Source: Coprinus comatus (lineage: Eukaryota; Basidiomycota; Agaricomycetes; Agaricales; Agaricaceae). Taken from it: a stretch of DNA of 64,000 nucleotides. Positions 21,387 to 33,756 of the stretch are shown in pieces. The position numbers were made by a program, and so were the translations under genes. Below the pieces are notes generated by a model, which was given only the letters and a program-made list of their open reading frames with translations, made no database searches and was not told where the DNA came from. The stretch covers positions 93,638 to 157,637 of the forward strand of contig JAWPGT010000053.1 in assembly GCA_034638255.1 (NCBI GenBank). Reading direction: 5' to 3'. Every line of letters begins with the position of its first letter. Positions within the stretch are counted from its first letter, which is position 1.

Positions 21387-21861
21387 ATATGTAGGGTGTA
21401 CCAACATGGATACTAGTAGACACTAGTCATTCAAAACACTGAAGAAATTGTATAGTACAAGGTAGTAGTATAAATTCAATTTTTTTAGGTACTTATTTCC
21501 GGGCGTGAGTTTGAACAAGGGTTCTTGACGTGCGGCCAGGGTTGTGATTATGTATAAGAGTAAAAACGGGGCTGAGGGAGTCAAGAGATACCGTCACACG
21601 ATCTACACTCTCGACAAGTATTTCTATCCACTGATGTTAGAGGCAGGAACATATCTGGAGGAGCCATCAAAAGAATCATCCAGATGCCGACTCCTTCTTT
21701 GACTCAAAAAAGTTGTAATTAGTCTATATGGTGTGTATTTTTGGCGTGTGACCCGAAACGTGACTATGTATTTCGCACACGTGACCAGCGCGTCTGTGAG
21801 CGATTGGGCAATGATGGTTAGCCATTCTTGGATAATAACAGCCATTGACTCGGACTGGTGA
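21387..21861. other. Spacer and promoter of RAD52
   Basis: No gene is visible between the tail of paralog B and the RAD52 start. Short open frames here are antisense or unrelated. Confidence 0.5.
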
Positions 21862-21933
21862 ATGGCAGGCGCATTCAGCGGCCACCTTGTCCAGTCGCAC
21901 GAGCAACAATCGACCATCTGTACTTCAGGAGCA

Positions 21934-24174
21934 ATGTCCTTCAATACCACCATGCACGGCAGCACACCTTCCTTCTTTGCTTCTCAAACACCTGGAATTC
22001 CAATGTCAATGCCATTTACTCCAAATCCATTCGCCAATACCAATGGTTCATTATCGGAAGAAACAGCGCAGAGAATTGCTCAATTACAAGCAAAACTTAC
22101 ACAAAAACTTGGTCCCGAATATGTGTCGCAAAGACCAGGACCTGCTGGAAAGTTGACTTATGCAGAGGGTTGGAAGATTATTAATCTGGCGAATGAAGTG
22201 TTTGGGTTTAATGGTTGGAGTTCGAATGTTGTCAGTCTTACTACCGATTTTATCGAGAAGAACGATTCTTCTGGGAGGTATAATGTTGGTGTAACGGCTA
22301 TTATAAGAGTTACGCTGAGGGATGGAGTATATCACGAGGATATTGGGTACGGTATGTTGGAGAACAGTAAAAGCCAAGGTCAGGCTTTGGATAAGGTATG
22401 GTTGTTGATTCTCTTCTGGGTCAAGCGGAGTGCTGATATTACTGTAGTGTAAAAAAGAGGCGGTCACGGATGGCCTTAAACGTGCGTTGAGGAACTTTGG
22501 AAACCTCATGGGCAATTGTCTATACGATAAAGCATATGCACAAGAAATCGTGAAGATGAAGGTTCCTCCGGTATGATAAACCTTCGTGCCTTCTCTGGGT
22601 ATTTTTTCAACCTTTGTGTTTCATAGGCCAAGTTTGATAAAAGCGAACTTCATCGAAGAAAGGAATTCGCAGAACCTGAAGAGACAAAACCTACAATTCC
22701 TCCCCAACCTGCAAACAATAACAACTCTCGACCACCTGTACCGCCTTTCAATGCTTCTAATACTTCATCTACTTCATCAACTACTGCTCGTCAACCACAA
22801 TCAAATGCAAATGCTTCAACATCACGCGCACCACAAAATTCTGCTACGAATATGCGTTCATCAATCAACTCTAATCCCAATACTTCTATGAACAATTCAG
22901 ACATATTAATATCCAAACCTTCTGGTTCTACTACTTCGGTTCCCAACCAAAATGCTCGTTCAAATCAACCCCAACCCCAACCCCAACCCCAACCTCCACA
23001 AAGTCGTCATGTTTCATTCGCTCAATCATCATCTTCATCCATTTCTATCTCAGCACATACAATTCGTACAGAGACACCCGTTGCTCAGACAAAATGTACT
23101 ACATTGAAAGCAGAACAAGAAGATAGTTTTGATTTTGGTGATGACGACGCATTTTTCGCAGCTTTGGATATGGGAGAAGCAGATCTTGGAAGACCACTTG
23201 AAACGGAAACTGATACAGACCTTGGACAACCTATAGAATTTGATGAAACTTTGGACACAACTCGGAGTGGTGACAGGAGTAGTGTGATCAACGATTCACT
23301 ATCAATGGCAAATATTTCTGTTGAGGAGAAAGATAAATCGAAAGATCAAGCTGCTATTAATAAGGCTGCTAGGTTACAAAGATTACAACAACAGATTAGG
23401 AGTGCGAGTTTGACTATGGATGATGAAGATAGCATTAATGGAGAGGATCAACAATCGATTTTGCCGGATGAATTGACGATGAATAAGGGCCCATTGGGAT
23501 CGAATTCGAATAATTCTCGACTGTTTCAAATGACAACTATTGCTCAACATCAAGTAACATCCGCTTCGGGTGTGGGCGTGCTAAGGAATCAAAACCAAAA
23601 CCAAAATCAGAGACAACGACCCATAAAACTTTCGCCCGTTCAAGATAGAGATCAGAACCGGAATCCGAATACTACTCCTTCGAATTCCAATGATAAACCA
23701 AACGGCGGTATTAGTAATGGGAATGGGAATGGGAAGAGACCACTTACACCTTCTATGGGTGGATTTCATTTTCCTCCTGGGATGGTATGAATATTTTCTT
23801 TTCTTTTCTTTTCTTTTCACATTACATCTGTTACGGTTGACGAAGTTGAAACATACTTACAATTTTTCGGTTAATAGAATCCTTTACAAACGCAAAATCT
23901 TAACGCTAATGGTACTTTGAATCGGTCAAATGGAATCAAAAGAACTGCGGATGCGATGACTTGTTCTGACGGTATTACTGCTCCTGGTTCTGGTCTTGGT
24001 CTTGGTCTTGGTTCTGGTACTGGTACTGGTAACGGTACTGGTAGTGGTAATGGGTATAGAGGTTCGAGACCTGGAATGGGATTACAGCAAGGTGCTCAAC
24101 CTATTATTAGAAGAGAACCGTTTGCGCGGTTGGAAGTTGGTGAAGGTGGGGATGTGAAGAGAATTAGACGATGA
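21934..24174 (+). CDS. RAD52: RAD52 DNA recombination/annealing protein (full-length copy C)
   Basis: Exons 21934-22395, 22448-22570, 22627-23784 and 23878-24174 give about 679 residues. The N-terminal annealing domain is canonical: [108 protein letters not shown]. The long C-terminal half is disordered, rich in Asn, Gln, Pro and Ser. It has an acidic patch ([20 protein letters not shown]) where Rad51 and RPA contacts lie in the family, and a Gly/Thr dipeptide tract near the end. The protein mediates Rad51 loading on RPA-coated ssDNA and strand annealing. An in-frame ATG at 21862 would add 24 residues. The 21934 start is preferred because the family sequence normally begins close to MSF. It is the only complete copy of the array. 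Confidence 0.94.
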
Positions 24175-25169
24175 TAAATAGTGATGATGATCACTTGGAG
24201 AAGAGAGGGAGTTTTTGTTCTTGTTTTTATTATTATTAGTTATATTTATTGTTGCTCATTGCATTGTTTGTTTCATTATGTAAATGTTTTTATCATCATT
24301 ACATGAGCTTCAAGTTTGTATTTCTATTCTCTTACATTGCATTTGAAACGGGTTGAAATTAAATTGTATTATGTCTTGAAGGGACAAATATGTTCTTTTT
24401 TGGTATACCGTATTCAAAGGATGATCCTGGGTCTAAGACAGGTTCTAAGATGAAAACCGACGGAGATCGCGTGGAGGGTGAAGAGCAGATACGCGAATAG
24501 TAGTGAATTAGGTGCGAATCGACTGCATCCGTCAGTCGGACTTCGAGACCTGACAGGTTAGATTAGAAATTTAAAATTTCACTAGTTTTGAGGTAAAATA
24601 AATAGCGTGGTGAGTTCGAGAGAGAGTGAGACGTCGAGACTGAACAGACAACAAAGACTGAAATTCGTTGCCTAAACCCAGTAAGATACCGAGAGACCGT
24701 TATGTAAATTAGAAAGCAGAAATGAAAGGAAAATTAAAAGAAAGTAATTCAAACATGTTCTTGGGTAGTAATGGAACCGAATATGAAGTAAAAGAAGAAA
24801 GAAAATATAGCGTTGAAAGGGAACGAGCAGTTGAATACTCAAAGGGGTTCCGTGGTGTTGAACCACGACATTCACGAAGTCTTGGCGTGATACGTTGTAT
24901 TCGTATTGAGTTTTGAATGCCGAATACTTATGGAATTACAGGAAGATTTCAGTAACCTGTTGACAGGATAATATTGTAGATCAAAAGCCTTACTGGTGGA
25001 GGATAATCACAACCTGGGAGTAAACGAGTTAACTGGAATGTTTACGACAAGTTTGGAACTTTTGGATACGAAGTCGTGGGCGGCCCGGGGTCTGGGGTTC
25101 GGGTGGACCGTGGGGGGGAATAGTGGTAAGAAAAGGTTTTAAAAAAAGTTCATTAATATTGTCAATCAA
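24175..25169. other. No gene recognised
   Basis: Convergent 3' regions of RAD52 (plus) and the double-NACHT gene (minus), with T-rich and AT-rich tracts. Short frames at 24672-24916 have no resemblance to known families. Confidence 0.5.
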
Positions 25170-28100
25170 TCATTCCTTGTTGTACGGAATAAACACATCC
25201 CAATGAGTATAATACCGTTTTCCATCGGATATACTCAGATAATCTGGTAGATAGATATAACATGAGTTCCCTGAACCCAGAAATTTCCCAACTCGACAGT
25301 GTGTCCGACTCTTATCTTCCCACATTTGTTTAAGAATTGAGAAAAAATGTACTACCTCCTCTGAGTCAGGGTATCCACCAAGACACCATGATTTATCACA
25401 CCTTATTGAACCATACCAAGTCTGTTGTTCCAAGGTCATATCCTGCAATGACATGTCAGCCTTCCAAACAACAACCAGGATGATTGGTTTTGTACACACG
25501 TTGTATAACATTATGTTATCACCCTCATTACTGCGTCTACGATGGGTACCGTTGTGAAACAGAGCCTCTCTGAAAACATCAATTGCTTCCATTTTAATAT
25601 CCTTGGCATCCATAAATACATGGAAAAGCTCAGGATCTCGGTTGCGAAACTCCTGCACCTTTGTGAGTAAGGCAAAGAAAAATAAGTACATCAGTTTCTG
25701 CTGAACTATAAATCTACCTGAACACTCACAAAATCATAGACCATTTTCATGAAATCCATTTTCTGTCTAATTCCAACGCTCCACACAGGTACAACCGAGA
25801 AATCAAAGTTATGGATAAAATTCCTTAGAGAAAAAAAGAGTGGGTGATCTTTATCAGCAGCACGATTGTCATGCGTGTAGTCAAAACAATGGCACAGCAT
25901 ATCAAGTTTTGCCTTAAAGCACACGTCAGGCTCTTCAAATACAGTTGTTAGTTTGATGTTATCCACTTTGAATTGTCCATCTGGATCTAATGAACGCGTG
26001 AGTAAGAGAAACAATTTAAACTTCATGGTGACTTAAAATGTGATCAGTAACTCACTGTCCATGACGTCATCCAAGATCCGATGCAAACACAATTCATATT
26101 CTTTGCCTGCGCTGTCGCGTCCAATGGAAAATGGGCCAGAGCGAGATTCATCCTCTAGATAGTCAACAAAAGACTTATGTTCAACATCAGGTAAGTCGTT
26201 GGACTCGGGCTCAAACGAGTAGTGTAACACGGAATTCAACTTGTGAAGAGAACTGCGCATGTGATGCATCGGAAGTTGGATGAAGTTGCTCAGCTGGCGA
26301 TGATCTAGTCTAGAGAACGAGTGTTCATCCGATATTATAGACAGCATTCGTTTTGTGGTGGGCAACATATCGTCCGGAATGGTGGACATAACAAAGTTAT
26401 AGAGAGCATCCAGATCTGCAAAGGGGTTCCGCTTTCTTTCCGAGTCCTTTTGGTTCCTCCTCGCGTTTTCAATACCGTCAATGACTCCGTTCAAGAGTGT
26501 CACGGGGTCCCGATAGTCCACATCATCAATGAACTTCATCACTGTGGAAGCAAAAGCAAAAAGACCACCGGCATAACTGGCAATCGTCAGGAACTGAGTC
26601 TCTGTTGGCCATTGATGCGGGTTGGGAATAGAACGAGAATTCCTACAACGAATGTCTGCGAATCCAGATCGTAGGTACCAGTCAACATCAGCGCATGATT
26701 CATCCGAGTCGATCTCCATCTCATCCATGTCGTAAGTTGGTAATATCTGTGGCATCGCAAATACGTCTTCTATGTGTGATTCTGGGCGACTGCTGACAAG
26801 CCAAAGGATTGGAGCAGTTGGATGGTCAGATACATATGTGGCAATGAGTTCAATGATTTCGCATTGCGCTTCCTCCCCCTTGCACTCGTCAAGTCCATCC
26901 AAGATGATGACAATTGGCTGTGTACCGGTGTGCAACTTCATATGAATAAAGGGTTGGGTGATAAAGTAGAAGAACTGGGTTTTCATTGATCGTTCAGGAA
27001 GTTTGGGATCTTCATTGAGCTTTGACAACAAATGTTGTCGGTATGGCGGGTAACGTGCATACAGTTGATAAGCGATGGTTGTGAAGAGTCGGTTAGGGTC
27101 ACTACGGCCAGTTGAGCTAGACCTCCAGAAAAAAAATGCTGCTCCTGGCTTCACAGCTGGAGGAGAGAATATGGATTCTGCAATTGATTGTAGAACAGCA
27201 GATTTACCAACACCTGCCGGTCCTTTCACCCAAAAGAACGGTTTCTGTCCACATCCACAATTGAGAATCCATTCACGTAAATGCTGCTCCTGGCTTCACA
27301 GCTGGAGGAGAGAATATGGATTCTGCAATTGATTGTAGAACAGCAGATTTACCAACACCTGCCGGTCCTTTCACCCAAAAGAACGGTTTCTGTCCACATC
27401 CACAATTGAGAATCCATTCACGTAATCGTCCCCGAAGACGAACTCGGGTGTTGGGGTGGCATTTAGGAGGCGGGTTACGTTCTGAGGAATCCACGTCAGC
27501 ACCGAGCACGGTATATTTGAGCAGCATCTTCAAAGCTTAGGAATGTTGGGTGTCAGAACTTATGTAGTAACCGCAGTTCCGAGATTACTCACTCCTGTTA
27601 TTGACATCTGGCGTGTGTTGGCAATTATTTGATACCATTGTTGGGTTATTTATTACAAAGTCGTGAGATTGAGCAATGAATGTATTTGAAGGTGTGAGAC
27701 TGGAATTAGTCGCGTGAGATATTTGACCAGGTTCAGTGGTAGCAAGTGGGAGGCAGTCTCTTGCGTTTTGTTGGTTTCCTAGTACTGGAACTAATTATTA
27801 AAATCCTGAGCTTAATACGAAAAATCAAATTGACTTACTCGTCGAAGTAATTTCGGGCACCTCGGACTCGGGCTGCACCTCGGAAGGAGCTGTTGCCAGT
27901 TGAGTGTTGTGGTAATCGTACCGCTGACTCGTTGTGGCTTCATTGGAAGCCGCAGGTATTTCTTCCATCTCGTAACTTCGTTGGATGGTTGGTAGCGAAA
28001 ACATTGTGAGCAGATGCGGCTGTGGACGGCTGGTGATAATCCAGAGAAAGGGTGTGCTAGGGTAGCGCTGCACGAAGAACGAGACAAGTGCAATGATTGC

Positions 28101-28779
28101 GCATTGATCCCGTTCATTTTGACATTCATCTAGTCCATCAATGAGTATGATAATGGGAAATGTGGTGTCTATCAGTCCTGTGAGAAATGGTTGGACTATG
28201 ACGCGATTGAAGTGGGTTCGAATTGGCTGTTCATAGAACCTGGGATCTTTGTTCAATTCGGAAGTGAAATACGCGTGATACGAAGGGAAGTAGGTGCCCA
28301 GTTGATCAGCGATCATGATAAAAAGTCGTCGAGAGTCACTGTACTCTTCAGTTTCCCTTGAAAAGAAGAATAACGCTCCTCGGAACCATCCAGAGTGACT
28401 GATTGAGTTCGAGATATCCCGCATGATATCAGATTTCCCAACACAAGCTGGACTTTTCAGCCAAAGAAATGGCCTCCTGGAACGTGTATATGCATTGTTG
28501 ATCCAGTTTAAAGTCCACTGTAGCAGCGGTTGATTATGTTCGGACAAGTTAGAGTTCGTGCCTAGGGTCATGTAGTTGAGAGGGGTAATGCACTAGCATT
28601 AGTGTAGACAACCGATACTTACTTGAAGGGTAACTGGCGTATGAAAGAGAGGAACCATTGCTTGTTTGATGTAAAGCATTGTTTTCATTCCCTAGCTGAG
28701 TTTCACCACTAAACATGTGCGAGCTTTGAGGCATGTCATGTCTATGGGCGAGACTCTGGTCGTAGTATGGTAGAGCCAT
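25170..28779 (-). CDS. Double-NACHT STAND NTPase, one frame-breaking duplication in NACHT 2
   Basis: Six exons on the minus strand keep phase: 28779-28623, 28561-27839, 27790-27593, 27535-26056, 25986-25730, 25658-25170. Exon 2 encodes NACHT 1, with Walker A degenerated to SPACVGKS and Walker B IIILIDGLDEC. Exon 3 is a 66-residue linker. Exon 4 opens with SSERNPPPKCHPNTRV, typical of mushroom NACHT proteins, then NACHT 2 with intact GPAGVGKS and IVIILDGLDEC. A C-terminal domain of about 250 residues follows, without WD40, ankyrin or TPR repeats. A 145-bp tandem duplication (27137-27426) shifts the frame inside NACHT 2; without it every exon is open, about 1,050 residues. NLR-like fungal proteins act in non-self recognition or cell death, but no effector domain is recognised. 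Start MALPYYDQ is tentative; an extra 5' exon may lie at 28830-29022. Confidence 0.75.
27137..27426 (-). repeat. 145-bp tandem duplication over the NACHT 2 P-loop
   Basis: Two copies (27137-27281 and 27282-27426) that look identical. They cover the segment from the helix before the P-loop (REWILNCGCG) through Walker A to VKPGAAF. A length of 145 is not a multiple of 3, so the frame is lost after the first copy. No GT..AG pair with the needed spacing would splice one copy out. Confidence 0.9.
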
Positions 28780-28829
28780 CTAATAACCCCGTTAGCAGAA
28801 TGGTTAGAGCTGAGAAGTAGAAGACCGGC

Positions 28830-29022
28830 CTGTGTAGGGATCATGATGCTGTGCGGAATCTATAAATGTTTTACGTGGATACAGGGGAATTTCCCCGCCT
28901 AATCTTGACAGTGCAGTCATGTGCAAGACATGAATAGAATTAACTGCTGACGGTGCATTTACCATCGACTTGTCGATTGTTCTACAGCATTCCCTACTCA
29001 TTTTCAATATCAACATCTTCAA
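28830..29022 (-). other. Possible 5' exon of the double-NACHT gene
   Basis: An open segment from an ATG at 29022 ending with DSAQHHDPYTG. Its sequence is conserved in the decayed copy near 37820-37890, where a GT donor follows. Here the donor reads GC (ACAG|GCCGGT), and phase does not match the next exon, so this may be a leader or a broken exon. Confidence 0.35.
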
Positions 29023-29983
29023 GGCATTTGTCTGGGTCCCGATTTTTCATGATTTTTCATATATCTGTGTCCTGGAGAAGCAGACATAATAAAAGTCAGT
29101 AGTATGTAGTATAAATCGAGGAATCACCTCGTTCTTTACATCTTTTTGAACCGCAACACCACTCTCCACATTCGTACAAATCAGCCCTCCTATGATTCAT
29201 GAAATTTGCATCGAGTACCAAATGTGAATACAACTGGCATTGGTCCTTTCGAGCCACTCAGACTTGAAACTTCCACAAACAATTAGAACCCTCTAACTGT
29301 AAATCATTAGTCAAAGGTTTTACTCTTGGGATTTTAGCATAAGCTTCATGTTTTGAGGACATTATCAACAATCTCGTTGGTTTAATCCCAATTTCACCTC
29401 TGGCTTCAAAAGGGATATGGTCTGTTACACCATTAGAGAAGTATACGCGTTAGAATTTGTACTTCGAGACCACGAACACTTTTCTTGTAGGCTCAATTCT
29501 TTAAATGTTATACATCACTCTTTCAATCAACGTCGTGGTTCTGGAGGAGTCCCAGAATTGGTCAAAGGATCTGACCAGCTTCTTTGATATAAGAATTGGT
29601 GGGTGGGCATGGAGAGTACAAAGCTCCTTGTTTGGTTATGCGGGTTAGTATGAATTCTGATATGATACAGATATATTGAACGGACAATTCAGTCTTGGTT
29701 TACAGTCCAAACAGGTCCAGAGAACGCTAAGTGTGAGTATCAACAAGTATTTCTTGAACGATAAATGTGTTTCATGGAGGAGTGTCAGGTTTTTAATTAG
29801 ATATATGATGACTACTTCAACGACTTACAACCACATGAATATTCTCATGCTCATGTACATATACCCCATATCCGCCTTAAATCTTGTTAGTCGCCAATCA
29901 AGGGATCTACTTAGGTTGTCGTTGTAGTTGGGGCGACGCAGTATGAGTGCAGAACTTTAGGCCGTGTCCGAGTCTTGACCAGT
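29023..29983. other. No gene recognised
   Basis: The presumed promoters of the divergent double-NACHT gene and STN1-like locus. The frame at 29676-29927 shows no family resemblance. Confidence 0.5.
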
Positions 29984-32049
29984 ATGCGTTCTTCCACAGC
30001 GAAATGTCGCGTAGAGAATCACGTCATTAAGCACAATCATGTGAATTACAATTACGTATGGACACGTCCCATTAAGGAATGTATTAACCACAATCCAGTT
30101 GCTTTACGCGCTTTACAGTTCACACTACTCACTACCCGGTTCTCCAACCAACATCCAGAGGGGATACGATACACGAGCTCTGTAATAACAACAACGAACA
30201 ACTCAAATTCGAACGTGAATACCAAGAAAGCGCAATTTTCAAGAACCGGAAGCATATTATTGTCACCAAAGAAACGTAGACGTTTGTCTTTGGAAGACAA
30301 CCATACCCATACCTACGATAACTTCAACGTTGACAAGAACGAGAACGTAAAACTGGATATCCCTTATCAACATTCATCGAAGGAATTATGGGAATGGACG
30401 TTGAATTCTGCTTCCATTGCTAAATGTTTTGTCAGATGCTTTGGTCATGTCTGAAGCTCGAGATAGTTGGTTCAATTCTCCTCCCTCCCCATGTTTGAAT
30501 GTTTGAATTTATTTCTTTAGATTTTGATTTCTATTTTCTGGGAAGCGTACCGTGTCGTAGGGTAGAGGTATGTGCACCTGTTGGTATTCAAGTGTTTGAG
30601 AGGAAAATTATCTATACTGGTATGTCCCTTCTTATCTTGTCATTAGTAGTAAGTCTTATAAAATAATATCACTAAACATGATTCTGTAGTGGACGATGGA
30701 ACATCTGTAATTGAATGTGTATATACACCATGTCAAAAACAGCCACGAAAAACTATGACTATGATTAAGACTTTGGCACCTCAGAAAACTCCGAACCCTT
30801 TACCCCTTTTAAGACCCATCACCCGAATTGGAGGAGTTATTAAAGTTGTAGGGAGGGTTGTTAGGAAGTTGGAAATGGGAGCGGTTTTGGTTGATCAACC
30901 ATGTACGTGATTAACGGGACATTGTGCTTTATTTGTTTTACTCATTTGAGGCAGCTGCTTCAAATCTCGGCGAACAGCTGAAATATTGGAAGACTAAACC
31001 TACATGAGACGTGTTATTCAAGACCCGGACCTTTTGTTATTCCTTCTCTTGTACATCATCAAGAATCACATAGTGAAAATGAAAGGAGATCCAGAAAAGG
31101 TGGTGCTTGTCCAAGTGAACAGGCGTATGAACTGTCTGCGCTTATTCCACCAAGTCCTATCAAACCCAATCCTATCTTCCAGGTAAATCCTCTACCACAC
31201 CTTTAATTTAAAATACTGATTATTTCTTTCCTTCTTTGTTAACTACAGTCACCTCATAAACTACGACACCCTTCGCGACTACGTTCCCATAATCTAACGA
31301 CTACTGCATTTCGATTATATGTCAAACACTTCATTGATAATGCTTTTTTGGATACCGAGTAGGACATGAGCTTTCTCCCAAGTAATCAATTGGGTCGAAA
31401 TATGTCTCCGACGCCTTCGAAAGCATCAACATCAAAATTAAAACCGACATCAATGTCAAGTCAATACGGATACGGATTCGAACGCGATAACAATATGACT
31501 CCTCGACCGAAAGATAAACATTATATTCCTAAACCTACCACGAAATCTACGAAGACGAAGAATGGTCAAAAGACGTATCAAGGATTCACATTGTCGTATC
31601 TCAGTATACTTGGATTATCTCTTATGGCGAAACGAGTGGTTAAACAAAAAGCTCGAGAAATGATTAAACAACAAAAAGAGCAAGGAACTGTCGATCCGAA
31701 TTCAAGTTCGAGATCTACGAAGGCCTTGTCCTCTTTCTCGTTGGCATCTTCATCGAGATCGAAATCCCAATTATCGTCTTCCTTATTCAAAATGAGCAAA
31801 GCATCACTTGCCTCGAAGAAAAAACGATTATTCCAATATGCAATTTGTGAAATACTGAGAGATGGAAGTATTAGTTTGTGGGAAGGACGTAAAAGAAAGT
31901 GTCTTTTATGAGAGATTTTGGCATATATAAAAAGAGATGATAGGTGGACGTATATTGGAGAATGGAATGTTGGGGATGCTTTGGAGTGGATGGAAAGAGA
32001 GAAGGTGACGTGGAAAGCTGTTGGTGACAGGTGGCTTTTGACGGAGTAA
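29984..32049 (+). pseudogene. STN1-like telomere-capping OB-fold gene with several lesions
   Basis: Fragments in order match the CST-complex subunit Stn1: LWEWTLNSASIAKCFVR (about 30390), FLGSVPCRRVEV with IQVFERKIIYT|VDDGTSVIECV (about 30535-30720, split by a good intron 30620-30689), GGVIKVVGRVV (about 30830), LHETCYSRPGPFVIP (about 31000), TPRPKDKHYIP and YQGFTLSYL (about 31500-31600), KKRLFQYAICEILRDGSISLWEG (about 31830), and the C-terminal winged-helix block RWTYIGEWNVGDALEWMERE ending at 32049. The frame breaks near 30435 and near 30995. A TAG at about 31360 could lie inside an intron (31358-31461). An in-frame TGA at 31909-31911 precedes the last 45 residues. Stn1 binds telomeric ssDNA with Ten1. 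I cannot tell real decay from assembly errors. Confidence 0.66.
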
Positions 32050-33756
32050 AGGATGAAAAATTAAGTAAAGGTGGAAGGTGTGGCACTGTGTCGCGAGGAT
32101 CAGTTTGGGAATTTTGATTTCTTGGTCTGTTATTTTTTGTTGCATTTGCATTTCTTTGATATCAACATGTTTTACGCATTAATCTTATACATGTATGTAT
32201 AGTATTTATCGTATTCCCTTGCCCGTGCCCAAAGTAGTTACTGGCATAGTCCGTCAAATGAGTACATCCATTGTTCGCTGTTCAGGTTGCCTATTTTTCG
32301 TGATTCCTTCAGCTTACGAAACCACTCTTACCCCTCCTCACTTAAACCCTGAATGCACATAGCTCTCCGACTCCCGACCTCCTAGAAGCTTATTGGCGGT
32401 ACGAACTGGTATCCCTAGTATTAATACTCATTGAAGAATCTGTTTGTCTATCATCCGATCCGCCACTCCCAGCTCCATATATCACTATGTGCTCAATTCT
32501 CCTTTGGAAATGCCAAAGTGGCGGGCTAAGCGATAGCCGAGATTTTCAGAAGGAGGTTGATAATTGCCATCACCCATCCCGGTTCCGGACATATATGATT
32601 GTCGATCAGCCCTTCAAGCCCAAATTAGATGTAGTTGAGACGATGTGGTTGAGCAAGGAGTAGGGTCAGGCCATTTCCTGAAGAAATACCCTGATGGCTT
32701 CTTTGAGGGAGCAATAATAGAAGCTTGTGGATATGTTGAGGTGGGTTGTGCATGTACTGCATTGTATGTACCGATAAGTATGTTCGAACTTCGCACTTTA
32801 TCTTGTTTGCCGGTGCTGCTCACTGCTTCGATGATAGTGAATATACTGTATTGGAGTGAATTTTTATGCTCCGCTCGCGTAGGAAATGGGTGTTTGGAAG
32901 GGTTAACCGAGATTGATAAAGATAAGGATAAGGATAAGCCATTAGGTAGCTAGTGTACGATATAAAATTCCTGGGAAATATAGTGGATAATCATTGACAA
33001 GACGTCAGTGCTGAAGTCTTTCCGTAGGCAACGTCAATGATAGTTAAATGGAAAAGTGACATCATGATAGAAATAGCCTAATCGAAGTCGAGAGTACAAA
33101 GTACTAATAAGATAAAGAGAATAAATATAGCAAGTATGCAGTTGAGTTGAAGTATACCAATCGGGGTTGGGTGAGGATCGTAACCCAAAGAGACTAGTAC
33201 GGGGCAATTTGTTGAGGGTAGCTTTTCTGCTATGGCCGCCGAGCCGAGAGAATGTTTAAATATGGGTGTGTGACATGAATATCTGTATGGGCATTCGTTC
33301 CGAGTTTCCATTATATTTGTATTGCTAGAACTACTTACCATCCCATGCCCAGGTTCAATAATAAAATTACGTTGTATATATGCTCAAATTATATTTACCT
33401 TGCTCCTGCCTTGCTCCTTGTGCTATTAATAGATTGATATTACTCTTTTGATCCTTCGGGAGAATCATACGTTTTTCTCATTGTTTCAACTACACAGCAG
33501 AATCCAGTATGTTCTCCGTTGTCTTATCCTATATAGTGTTTATTAATGAAACTTATTAGATTACGGAACATGTACCATGTGTCCGGTGGTTTCTCACCGA
33601 TAGAAGCAAGTTTTCGCTGTTTTCAACGAATTAGCCGAAAGTAACATAACTCATGAACAGTCAGTGAGTATGGAGCTGAAGGGCACTCATATAGCTATAG
33701 TAACCTATATCTATCCACTGTCAAGTGCTCCCAACATCATCTAAACATTCACGAAA
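32050..33756. other. No gene recognised
   Basis: About 1.7 kb with only short frames (for example 32645-32953) lacking resemblance or splice partners. It ends in the promoter of the transporter gene. Confidence 0.5.

Noticed and set aside
28780..28830. tRNA-like stretch (GTTAGCAGAATGGTTAGAGC)
   Set aside because: It resembles a D arm, but no anticodon or T arm follows. The same sequence recurs in the NACHT copy near 37780, so it is part of that repeat.
25170..29022. Two separate adjacent NACHT genes
   Set aside because: The reading frame of the first ends in a GTAAGT donor, and the linker exon is open with matching phases on both sides. A single gene is therefore the simpler model, though only transcripts can prove it.
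31900..31925. Programmed stop-codon readthrough in the STN1-like gene
   Set aside because: The TGA is followed by GAG, not the CTA context that favours readthrough, and other lesions exist in the same gene.
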